DNA of 64,000 nt. Origin: a virus. Of this stretch, positions 1-6,672 are shown one piece after another. Within the stretch, counting starts at the first letter, position 1, and each line of letters begins with the position of its first letter. The translations under genes were made by a program, and so were the position numbers. The notes under the pieces were generated by a model, which saw nothing but the letters and a program-made list of their open reading frames with translations, was not told the DNA's origin and ran no database searches. The stretch lies in the IMG/VR virus record IMGVR_UViG_3300047316_000726, positions 1 to 64,000 of that record; one strand, written 5' to 3'.

Positions 1-900
1 TTACGAGGCTGGCGCGTCAAGCACGACGGCTTTGGGGTGGCACTGCGGGCACCGGAACGGAAGGCCCTGCTCGTTCTCCCGCTGACGGGTCCGCTCGTCA
101 CACTCCCCGCACCAGTGCGGCTTCGACGGCGCGGCGGTGCCCTTCGGCAGCGGCAGGCCCTCGATGCGTCTGACCACCACACCAGCTGGGTTGTGTGCGC
201 TGTCGATCCCTCCCGTCAGCTGCCGCCGCAGCCGGTCCTCGGTCCACTCCCCGTCGGCGAGAAGCACGTCGAGCTTCGGGGCGAGCCGGGTGATAGCGCG
301 CAGGTCGGGTCGGCACGTGACCGGCAGGTGCGTCAGCAGTCGAGTACCTGGGCTTGGTTGGGTTGGAGGTTCATCCAACCAACCAGCGTCTCTCCGCTGG
401 GGGCTGTCAGCTTCGCGGATGACCGGTGGTTGGTTAGTGACCGGTTTACTACTGGTTAGTGGATCACTCTGATCCCTTGGTGAGATCACAGTGATCTGAC
501 TAGACGGATCAGAGTGATCTGACTGCGACCCCGCTGGCTGTCCAGACAGATCAGAGTGATCCGACTGATCCTGACCAGCAGATTCGTTGAACTCCAACTC
601 GCCGACGAAGTCACTCGCCTCCTTCCGGTCCACCTGCGCCACTTCCAACTTGGCCAGGTTCAGCCGGTACAGGTTCGACGTGGAGTACCGACGCTTCTTC
701 AACAGCCACCCTTCGTCCTCCAAGCGCTTGCGGGCACGCTTCACCGTCGGCTCCGAGTACCCGGTGTCGAATGCCAGCGTGTCGATGCCCGGATAGCAGT
801 AGCCCTGGGCGTCGGAGTAGTTCGCGATGGCCAGCAGGACAGGCTTCTCCGGAGCCTTCATGGCGAGCCCACGCGCAAGGGCCTGCATCTGGAAGCTCAC
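1..900 (-). CDS. HTH replication-initiator-like protein with internal iterons
   Basis: 299 aa, GTG start at 900, complete. The N-terminal 75 residues form a helix-turn-helix/winged-helix domain of the kind found in phage and plasmid replication initiators (recognition helix around TGYSEPTVKRARKRL). The middle (about residues 110-150) is low-complexity Ser/Asp with repeated QSDHSD-like units, encoded by repeated palindromes in the DNA. The C-terminus has a zinc ribbon, C264-x2-C267 and C284-x2-C287. The gene is divergent from the GntR regulator. The architecture, an N-terminal DNA-binding domain followed by origin-like repeats inside the gene, resembles lambda O, so a replication-initiation role is inferred. 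A phage-type transcription regulator is the alternative. No helicase or polymerase motif is visible. Confidence 0.6.
   Translation of the reverse strand: MSFQMQALARGLAMKAPEKPVLLAIANYSDAQGYCYPGIDTLAFDTGYSEPTVKRARKRLEDEGWLLKKRRYSTSNLYRLNLAKLEVAQVDRKEASDFVGELEFNESAGQDQSDHSDLSGQPAGSQSDHSDPSSQITVISPRDQSDPLTSSKPVTNQPPVIREADSPQRRDAGWLDEPPTQPSPGTRLLTHLPVTCRPDLRAITRLAPKLDVLLADGEWTEDRLRRQLTGGIDSAHNPAGVVVRRIEGLPLPKGTAAPSKPHWCGECDERTRQRENEQGLPFRCPQCHPKAVVLDAPAS
354..387. repeat. Imperfect inverted repeat of TTGG/CCAA units
   Basis: TTGGTTGGGTTGGA is followed after 6 bp by TCCAACCAACCA, forming a strong stem inside the HTH initiator-like gene, about 75 bp from the palindromic iterons. It may be part of an origin structure. 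The function is not established. Confidence 0.4.
462..561. repeat. Four GATCA-N3-TGATC iterons (candidate replication origin)
   Basis: Four copies of the 13-bp palindrome GATCA-N3-TGATC lie at 462-474 (centre CTC), 484-496 (CAG), 507-519 (GAG) and 549-561 (GAG). Start-to-start spacing is 22, 23 and 42 bp, close to multiples of two helical turns. They lie inside the coding sequence of the initiator-like gene, as the iterons of lambda ori do inside gene O. Candidate initiator binding sites. Confidence 0.55.
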
Positions 901-1028
901 GTATCACCGCCTTGACCTGGCCCGACACGCTGGTGATCACTCGGTATGCGCAGGCCACAGATGTACTGGCACACTGAGCGCCCGGCAGGGTTTAGCAGCA
1001 CAGTGGTACGGCGTGAACGGGGACGAGG

Positions 1029-1757
1029 ATGTCGGAGTCGATCGGGGCACGGCCGCCCTACCTGCTCCTCGTAGACGACCTGCGTGCTCGTATCGACTCC
1101 GGCAAGCTGCCTCCTGGTGCACAGTTGCCGTCGACTGCAACGTTGATGGCCGAGTTCGAGGTATCCACACAGACCGTTCAACATGCCATCCGAGTGCTGA
1201 AGACCGAAGGCCTCGTCGAAGGACTCCGCGGCAAAGGCGTTTTCGTCAGAGAGCGCCAGGAGTTGGTCAGTCGGACGCCACCCACTGATGAGGGTGACCC
1301 TCACCAGGATGGCGTGCCGACGGTGGTTGACGTGTGGAAGGCGAAGCCGCCGAAGGACGTTGCTGCCGTGCTGGGACTGTCGGCCAGCGAGAAGGTGGCC
1401 ATTCGCCAGACGCTGTTGGCGGCGGAGGGAAGTCGACAGCCTGCCGAGATCGTCACCTCCTACTACCCACTCGACGTGGCCGGCGGGACAGGGAGGGCTC
1501 GTGTTACTCCGCCAGACGATGGCTCGACTGCCGAGCTTCGTCGGCTGGGCTTCGCGCCGCATCACGTGACCGAGGTGGTGCAGGCGCGGATGCCGACACC
1601 GGCGGAAGCCCGGACGTTGTGGTTGTCGGCTGGCGTGGCGGTGTTCCGGGTCTTGCGTTCGGTCCATGCCGAGGACGGCCGCGTGCTGGAGGTCACGGAC
1701 ATCGTCTTGAGTGGCGACCGCTACCAGTTGCGCTACGAGCTGCCGATTCACGACTGA
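1029..1757 (+). CDS. GntR-family transcriptional regulator with UTRA domain (KorSA-like)
   Basis: 242 aa, ATG start with GGGGA upstream. Residues about 10-75 are a GntR winged helix (RPPYLLLVDDLRARI at the start, VSTQTVQHAIRVLKTEGL as recognition region). Residues about 95-240 are a UTRA/HutC-type effector domain ending in DRYQLRYELP. GntR/UTRA repressors of this type (KorSA, TraR family) control transfer and excision genes in actinomycete plasmids and AICEs. The position, divergent from a replication-like gene and upstream of a transfer operon, supports that role. Effector unknown. Confidence 0.85.
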   Translation: MSESIGARPPYLLLVDDLRARIDSGKLPPGAQLPSTATLMAEFEVSTQTVQHAIRVLKTEGLVEGLRGKGVFVRERQELVSRTPPTDEGDPHQDGVPTVVDVWKAKPPKDVAAVLGLSASEKVAIRQTLLAAEGSRQPAEIVTSYYPLDVAGGTGRARVTPPDDGSTAELRRLGFAPHHVTEVVQARMPTPAEARTLWLSAGVAVFRVLRSVHAEDGRVLEVTDIVLSGDRYQLRYELPIHD

Positions 1758-1779
1758 GTTCCGCCTGGTTCTGTTGCCG

Positions 1780-1801
1780 CCCCTGGACATCTGTCCGGGG
1801 G
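1780..1801 (+). terminator. Rho-independent-like terminator after the GntR gene
   Basis: CCCCTGGACA and TGTCCGGGGG form a stem of about 9 bp with a very small loop, followed by CTTCTTGCT. It lies 23 bp after the GntR stop codon. Confidence 0.5.
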
Positions 1802-1826
1802 CTTCTTGCTGTCCCCGTTCGGCACA

Positions 1827-1855
1827 TTGGCACCTTAGCAGCAAACTGCTATGGT
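1827..1855 (+). promoter_or_regulatory. Leaderless promoter with palindromic operator
   Basis: A -35-like TTGGCA (1827-1832), a 17-bp spacer and a -10-like TATGGT (1850-1855) precede the ATG at 1862 by only 6 bp, so the transcript is probably leaderless; no Shine-Dalgarno sequence is present. The palindrome TAGCAGcaaaCTGCTA (1836-1851) fills the spacer and overlaps the -10, a typical repressor position. The nearby GntR protein is the obvious candidate to bind it (inference). Confidence 0.55.
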
Positions 1856-1861
1856 TGGATC

Positions 1862-2167
1862 ATGACACCCACGCCGGACACGACGGACACTCGACCCGGC
1901 GAGCCTCAGGTGCAGAAACGGAACAATCAGGTCCCCTCGGAGCCCGTCTACACCGTCGCCCAGATCGCCGCCGTCCTGGTCGTGAGCTCGAAGACGGTGC
2001 TTCGGATGATCGAGCGGGGCGAAATCGAGGCGTTCCGACTGTCCGACACCAGCCGCTCGTACCGGGTAACCAAGACGGCCTGGGATAAGTACGCCGTAGG
2101 CCGCGACATCAGGACCGCCGAGCCCGCTGTGGCAGCCGCCCAGGACCACGCGGCGGTGACGGCATGA
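1862..2167 (+). CDS. Excisionase/MerR-like HTH protein
   Basis: 101 aa. Residues about 30-80 match the helix-turn-helix of the excisionase family (YTVAQIAAVLVVSSKTVLRM, then IERGEIEAFRLSDTSRSYRV). The start at 1862 is set by the leaderless promoter. It overlaps the next gene by ATGA. In AICEs and actinophages such proteins act as Xis or as small regulators. No integrase is adjacent; the only integrase in the window is near 52 kb, so a regulatory role or action with that integrase are both possible. Confidence 0.7.
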   Translation: MTPTPDTTDTRPGEPQVQKRNNQVPSEPVYTVAQIAAVLVVSSKTVLRMIERGEIEAFRLSDTSRSYRVTKTAWDKYAVGRDIRTAEPAVAAAQDHAAVTA

Positions 2168-2415
2168 TCCGCAGGCGGTGGAAGTCCCCGATTACCTGGC
2201 GCAGGGTATGCGCGCTCTGCCTCACGGCGACCCCACCCATCTCGTTCAGGGCCGACGGCGCCCAATACGTCACCTGCGCGACCTGCGGATCACCGTTCGA
2301 CCCTCCGTGCCCCCTCGGCGACGCGGCGATGGGGCACGCGATCGATGCCGCCATGGCCGCCCTGCCGCAGCTGCTGGGCCAGCGCCCCATGAACCCGACC
2401 GGAGATGTCCGGTGA
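2164..2415 (+). CDS. Small protein with CxxC pairs, unknown
   Basis: 83 aa, translationally coupled to the preceding HTH gene (ATGA overlap) and to the next gene (GTGA overlap). Two Cys pairs (CALC and CATC, about residues 17-41) suggest a small metal-binding fold. Family not recognised. The tight coupling supports a real gene in the regulatory end of the transfer module. Confidence 0.6.
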   Translation: MIRRRWKSPITWRRVCALCLTATPPISFRADGAQYVTCATCGSPFDPPCPLGDAAMGHAIDAAMAALPQLLGQRPMNPTGDVR

Positions 2416-2696
2416 CCGCAGCCATCGCCCCACCCGCAACCAGCGAAGCGTGGGACGAGGCATGGCTGGACTGGGTCGCCGTCGAACGAGCCATCAACAG
2501 CAAACCGGTCGGGCGTCCCCTTTCGGACGCCGAAATGACCGAGGCGACACGGCGGATGTACCAGGCCGGTATCTCGCAGTACCTGGTCGCAGCCCAACGC
2601 CGCCAGTGGCGAACCGAACGCACCAACGCAGGACTGCCCAGCCCGGCACACCGACCAGGCAACCGCACCCGGCAGGCCAAGAAACGCACCGCGTAA
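2412..2696 (+). CDS. Small helical protein, unknown
   Basis: 94 aa from the GTG that overlaps the previous stop. Rich in Trp, Arg and Ala in the N-terminal half (SEAWDEAWLDWVAVERA); the C-terminus is basic (HRPGNRTRQAKKRTA). No recognised domain. Third gene of a tightly coupled set 1862-2696. Confidence 0.6.
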   Translation: MTAAIAPPATSEAWDEAWLDWVAVERAINSKPVGRPLSDAEMTEATRRMYQAGISQYLVAAQRRQWRTERTNAGLPSPAHRPGNRTRQAKKRTA

Positions 2697-2741
2697 CCTC
2701 CGCCGCCGTCACTTGCAACCAGCCATATGAGGGAGATCGGG

Positions 2742-4226
2742 ATGGACGAGCACACCAGGCACACGCCGGTGATGCCCTCCGAGATGCCAGAGCCGAACGG
2801 AGGCTGGCGCAACCGATGGGCGCGCCGGCGCGCTGAACGCGCCTTCGCCCGGAACTTGGACACTGACTCCCGCCAGCGCGCTGCCAGGCAGCACGCCGAC
2901 GACCGCGCGGCTGGCCACGGCGAAGACCCGATGCCCTGGCCCTTGCGGATCCTCGCGGCGTTCGTTGCGATCGTCGTGCTCGCCGTGGCGACGGTGATCG
3001 CGGCGGTAGTCGTCGGTGCCGGAGTCGGCTTCTACGACACCCACCTCGCCGTCAAGGACATCTCCTTCGCGGCCCTAGGAATCGCAACACCCCTCAACCT
3101 GCCCACGTTCACACCCCTGGCCACTGAGGGCCTGGTGTGGTCAACCACTCTGCTCGCGATCGTCATGGTTCTGCTGAACCGGACCGCGACCTTGTGGACG
3201 CGCAGCATGTGGGCCTTCGCGTCCATCGCGGCGTTCGTGAATACCTGGTACGCGATCCTCGACGAGCACGACCTGTTCGGCGGTGTGCTTCGAGGCAGCC
3301 TGTCGCTGGCAGGCCCGTACCTGGTGCACCTGTTCGTGTTGTGGTGCCGGCACCTGCGCACGGGACGGACGTTGGCGCAGGCCCGGATCGACATGGAGAT
3401 CCGCTGGCACACCATCGGGAAGATCGCGGTGGCCGTGCTGGTCATGGCGGCCCGGCACGGGCGTCATCCGGCGATCGCACTGCGAGCGTTCGGCTACTGG
3501 CTGGGCATCGACGGCTGGACCTATCGGGCCGCGTGGCGGGCCGCGTCTATCGGCTACCGGCGCCGCGTTCAGGAACGCCTCAATGGTGACGCCACGAAGA
3601 CGGCCGAGCGCCACCCGGCCGCGGCCAAAGACACCACTCCGGCCGCCAGTAGCGACGCGGCCGAACAGGGCGGCCAGGCCCCCGTTGATGAGGACCACAG
3701 CCAGCATGTAACTGGCGGCGTACTCACGGCCGAACGACCGGCATTCGACCCGGCCGAACTCGCCGAGTTTCAGGCGGCCCTGGATGACCCGGGTTTCACA
3801 TGGGAAAGGTTCGCTGACCAGCCAGGACAGGCGGCCGAACAGGGCGGCCGAGCGGCGGCCGACGACGGACGAACGACGCGGCCGAAGACGGCCGAGGATG
3901 CGGCCGGTCCCCGGCCGCAGGGTGGCCGGAACGCGGCCGGGCCGCCTACCGGCGACGGCCGTAAGACGACTGGACTACGTCTTCGGCCGCGTACACCCCG
4001 GCGGCCGAAGCAGCGACTGGCCGGCTCGTCGAAGGCGGCCGAGGTCGATGTCACCGATCTCCTCCCGGCCGCCCGCGAGGTAGCGGACGAACTGGGCGCC
4101 CGGCTGCGGCGCGACAGCCTGCTGAAGGGGCTTCGGGAGCGCGGAATGACGGTCGGCGGCCAGCGCAAGAAGGCGATCTACGACGCCGTGCGAGCCGAAC
4201 GAGACAGCGAATCTACCGGCAAGTAA
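2742..4226 (+). CDS. DUF2637-type membrane protein of the transfer operon
   Basis: 494 aa from ATG 2742, chosen because GGGAG lies 7 bp upstream; an earlier ATG at 2727 has no ribosome binding site. Hydrophobic segments at about residues 65-90, 100-150 and 160-195 match the DUF2637 membrane region, including the PLATEGLVW element. The C-terminal half is hydrophilic, Ala/Gly/Arg-rich and encoded by DNA saturated with CGGCCG. The last 60 residues look folded (DLLPAAREVADELGARLRR...), possibly a small winged helix. DUF2637 (Spd-like) proteins are a hallmark of actinomycete conjugative elements, where they are thought to assist spread of DNA between hyphal compartments. Confidence 0.75.
   Translation: MDEHTRHTPVMPSEMPEPNGGWRNRWARRRAERAFARNLDTDSRQRAARQHADDRAAGHGEDPMPWPLRILAAFVAIVVLAVATVIAAVVVGAGVGFYDTHLAVKDISFAALGIATPLNLPTFTPLATEGLVWSTTLLAIVMVLLNRTATLWTRSMWAFASIAAFVNTWYAILDEHDLFGGVLRGSLSLAGPYLVHLFVLWCRHLRTGRTLAQARIDMEIRWHTIGKIAVAVLVMAARHGRHPAIALRAFGYWLGIDGWTYRAAWRAASIGYRRRVQERLNGDATKTAERHPAAAKDTTPAASSDAAEQGGQAPVDEDHSQHVTGGVLTAERPAFDPAELAEFQAALDDPGFTWERFADQPGQAAEQGGRAAADDGRTTRPKTAEDAAGPRPQGGRNAAGPPTGDGRKTTGLRLRPRTPRRPKQRLAGSSKAAEVDVTDLLPAAREVADELGARLRRDSLLKGLRERGMTVGGQRKKAIYDAVRAERDSESTGK
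3601..4071. repeat. Dense array of CGGCCG hexamers
   Basis: About 19 copies of the palindrome CGGCCG occur in 470 bp, inside the 3' half of the DUF2637-type gene. Many fall in the codon context GCGGCCGAA (Ala-Ala-Glu). It may only reflect a low-complexity protein with biased codons, or serve as a protein-binding array such as a transfer locus. Confidence 0.5.
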
Positions 4227-4273
4227 CTGGGACGCGCACTCCACACATCGACCAGGCGGGAGACGTCCACATC

Positions 4274-4552
4274 ATGGCCGGAACCCGGCGCGGACCAGAA
4301 GGCAGCGGACGCCAGACCCGCGCCGAGCTGCGCCCGCAGGAACGACTCGACCGCCTCACCGAGCGACTGGCCAACGCCCGCAACCAACGGGAACGAGTCG
4401 CCTGGGCCGCAGCGCACCTGCGCGCGGTGATGGCAGACCCGGCCGTGACCGACGAGCTGGACCGCCAAACCGGGGACCAGGCAGTCGGCTTCCTGCTGAA
4501 GCTCGCCGACCAACTCCACGACGCCGCCACCAGCTCACGGAGACAGACGTGA
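4274..4552 (+). CDS. Small helical protein, unknown
   Basis: 92 aa, ATG preceded by GGGAGA. Charged and Ala-rich (RPQERLDRLTERLANARNQ), predicted mostly helical. No recognised family. Coupled by GTGA overlap to the next membrane-protein gene, so it belongs to the transfer operon. Confidence 0.6.
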   Translation: MAGTRRGPEGSGRQTRAELRPQERLDRLTERLANARNQRERVAWAAAHLRAVMADPAVTDELDRQTGDQAVGFLLKLADQLHDAATSSRRQT

Positions 4553-4986
4553 CCCGACCCGAGGTAACAGACCGTGAACCCACACCCACACCCCACACTG
4601 CGGGTTCGGATCCGGAAGGGACCCCCGGGTGGGGGTCAGCGCGCACACGTGCACGAGTGCGCGCGAGGGTAGCGCAGATCCCCCCGGTCCCGGAACTGCT
4701 GCGGGTGTGGTTTGTCGGTGACGCTCCGTTGCCGTTCGGGGAGACCTGGCCCCGGCTCCGCAAGCGCGTCGACTACGCCCTGACCGGCACCTGGACCGCG
4801 CCGCCGCCGCTCAAGAAGAACGGCAAGCCCACGATCCCGCCACTTCGGCTGGCATACCTGCTGCTGTACACGCTCCCGATCGCCTGCCCCATCGCGATCG
4901 CCCTCGACCTCGCCGACTGGGCCACCCACCCCGCCGGGCGCCTCGCCGTCACCGCCGTCGTGCTGTGGCTGCTCCACATCATCTGA
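4549..4986 (+). CDS. Membrane protein of the transfer operon, unknown
   Basis: 145 aa, GTG start overlapping the previous stop. The N-terminal 90 residues are hydrophilic. Two C-terminal hydrophobic segments (LAYLLLYTLPIACPIAIAL and RLAVTAVVLWLLHII, about residues 103-145) predict membrane anchoring with the N-terminus inside. Small membrane proteins of this type (Spd/Tra accessory) surround traB in actinomycete elements. Confidence 0.6.
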   Translation: MTRPEVTDREPTPTPHTAGSDPEGTPGWGSARTRARVRARVAQIPPVPELLRVWFVGDAPLPFGETWPRLRKRVDYALTGTWTAPPPLKKNGKPTIPPLRLAYLLLYTLPIACPIAIALDLADWATHPAGRLAVTAVVLWLLHII

Positions 4987-5002
4987 ACGGAGAGAAGGGA
5001 CG

Positions 5003-5572
5003 ATGAGCCAGCTTTGGGACCAGCTTTGGACGACCGTCGGCGGGGGATGCGCCTTCATCGCAGTCGCCCTGTTCCTCAAGTGGAAGAAGCCCACCTGGAT
5101 CTGGCTACGGGCCGCGGTGATGCTCTGCGGCGGCTGGGTCGCCGTCGGCCTCGTCGCGATGGTCCTCAAAACGGCTGTCGCGAACAAGGACAACGACGGC
5201 TGGGTGCAACAGGGACTTCGGTGGCTGGGCGACCAGGCCTTCGGGATCCCCAAGGTCGGCAACATCGCCAAGGCCCTGCTCGACGGGCTCGCCACCGGCC
5301 TGCCGTGGATCGTGGCGCTGCTCCTGGTCGTCTGGCTGATCCACGACATGTTTCCGCGCCTGTGGGCACTGCGCGGTGGACGCGGGGGAGGCGCGTGGGG
5401 GGCGCGCGGCGAGACGGCGGCCGGTGGCGGCTACGGCAGGCCCGCCACCACCGTCGCGAGCAGGTCAACGGTCCATGAGGCCGAGCCGCACACCATGTGG
5501 GTCGCCCTGATCGTGCCCGCCGCCGTTGTCCTCGTGCCGCCGCTGGCGGCCGCCTTGAAGATCGGAGCCTGA
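5003..5572 (+). CDS. Polytopic membrane protein of the transfer operon, unknown
   Basis: 189 aa, ATG with GGAGAGAAGGG upstream. Hydrophobic segments at about residues 12-27, 35-55, 98-115 and 165-188; between the last two lies a Gly-rich loop (RGGRGGGAWGARG). No recognised family. It ends one base before the next start, so it is co-translated with the following gene. Confidence 0.6.
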   Translation: MSQLWDQLWTTVGGGCAFIAVALFLKWKKPTWIWLRAAVMLCGGWVAVGLVAMVLKTAVANKDNDGWVQQGLRWLGDQAFGIPKVGNIAKALLDGLATGLPWIVALLLVVWLIHDMFPRLWALRGGRGGGAWGARGETAAGGGYGRPATTVASRSTVHEAEPHTMWVALIVPAAVVLVPPLAAALKIGA

Positions 5573-5573
5573 C

Positions 5574-6584
5574 ATGGAGTTGGCCCTGCTCGTCGCGTGG
5601 CTGGTGATCCACGCCGCATATCGGGGAGGTGTGGGCACCTACTGCGCGGTCAAAAAGATCGAGCCGCCGTGGGTGAAGAACAAGACCGAACGCCTGGTCA
5701 ATCGCGAGATCCGCCAGGGCCGCCGCTACGAGGCACTGCGGTCGAAGCGGACCCTGCGCGGCTTCTTCGGCCGCCTGTGGGGCGACCTGTGGGAAGACGC
5801 GAACCGTGCCCAGGACGAGCGCCGTGCCTGGCGCCTCAACGGCGCACCCCGCCGGTCGTGGCGTGACCGCGCCAACCAGTGGCGGGATGCGACTCAGCCT
5901 GGGATGCGGACACGGCTGGCCGGCGTGTGGTTGCAGGAGTGGTGGCAGCGTGCCCGCCAGTGGGGCGAGCGGTTGATGTCCGCCTCCCTCCCTCACCGCA
6001 AGGACACCGACGGCGAGGAGCTGCCGGAGGCGCCCGATCTGGAACCGGTCGCCGCGCCTGAGGTACCTGAGCCGCAGCAGGAGCCGACACCGCAGGACAA
6101 CCCGCCACCACCACCGCCACCACCAGCCGCCGAACCCGAACCTGCGCCGCAGCCTCCGCCGGCCGTTGTCGAGCCTTCCCCGACCGGGCGCCCGCAACTC
6201 CGCGCCGTCCCGAACCCCCCAACCCAGCCGGTGACCCCACCAGCTGGAACCGACACGCAAGGAGAACAACCAGACATGACCGCCCCCGCAGAGATCACCA
6301 ACGTCCAGCGCGTACGCCAGTTCGCCGAGCAGGTCGAGAAGCACGGCAACGAGGACTGGCCCGCGAAGCTGGACACCGCCGAGCAGCAGATCACCGCGAT
6401 CGGCCTGAACAACGACCCGGCTGTCACGGCCGCGCTCGGCGAGATTCGGGAGGCAGTGGCGAGGGTCGCCGCCGGCGGAGTCGCACTCGCGGCTGCCCTG
6501 CCGAGGCACGAGGACGCCGCAGAGCGCATCACCGGCCTCGGTGACGCCGCCGCCACCAACATCACCGCCTACCAGAACCAGTAA
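5574..6584 (+). CDS. Membrane-anchored proline-rich transfer protein, unknown
   Basis: 336 aa. One N-terminal hydrophobic segment (ELALLVAWLVIHAAY), then a basic Trp/Arg-rich region (residues 30-140), a Pro-rich spacer (about 160-240, runs of Pro) and a C-terminal predicted helical region. The layout, anchor plus basic cytoplasmic domain plus Pro spacer, fits an accessory protein working beside the DNA translocase encoded next. No recognised domain. Confidence 0.6.
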   Translation: MELALLVAWLVIHAAYRGGVGTYCAVKKIEPPWVKNKTERLVNREIRQGRRYEALRSKRTLRGFFGRLWGDLWEDANRAQDERRAWRLNGAPRRSWRDRANQWRDATQPGMRTRLAGVWLQEWWQRARQWGERLMSASLPHRKDTDGEELPEAPDLEPVAAPEVPEPQQEPTPQDNPPPPPPPPAAEPEPAPQPPPAVVEPSPTGRPQLRAVPNPPTQPVTPPAGTDTQGEQPDMTAPAEITNVQRVRQFAEQVEKHGNEDWPAKLDTAEQQITAIGLNNDPAVTAALGEIREAVARVAAGGVALAAALPRHEDAAERITGLGDAAATNITAYQNQ

Positions 6585-6605
6585 CCCGTTTCGACCGATC
6601 CCGTG

Positions 6606-6632
6606 CGCGCCAGACCGACCATGTCTGGCGCG
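6606..6632. repeat. Hairpin in front of the translocase gene
   Basis: CGCGCCAGAC (6606-6615) and GTCTGGCGCG (6623-6632) form a perfect 10-bp stem with a 7-base loop, in the 88-bp gap before the TraB-like gene. There is no U-tract, so an attenuator, mRNA-processing site or transfer-associated DNA site are all possible. Confidence 0.4.
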
Positions 6633-6672
6633 TGCGGAACCAGCCGGAACCCACAGACGAGAGGGCGGTGCG

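Noticed and set aside
462-561. Possible CRISPR-like array
   Set aside because: Repeats are only 13 bp, palindromic, within a coding region, with 9-29 bp between them and no cas genes in the window.
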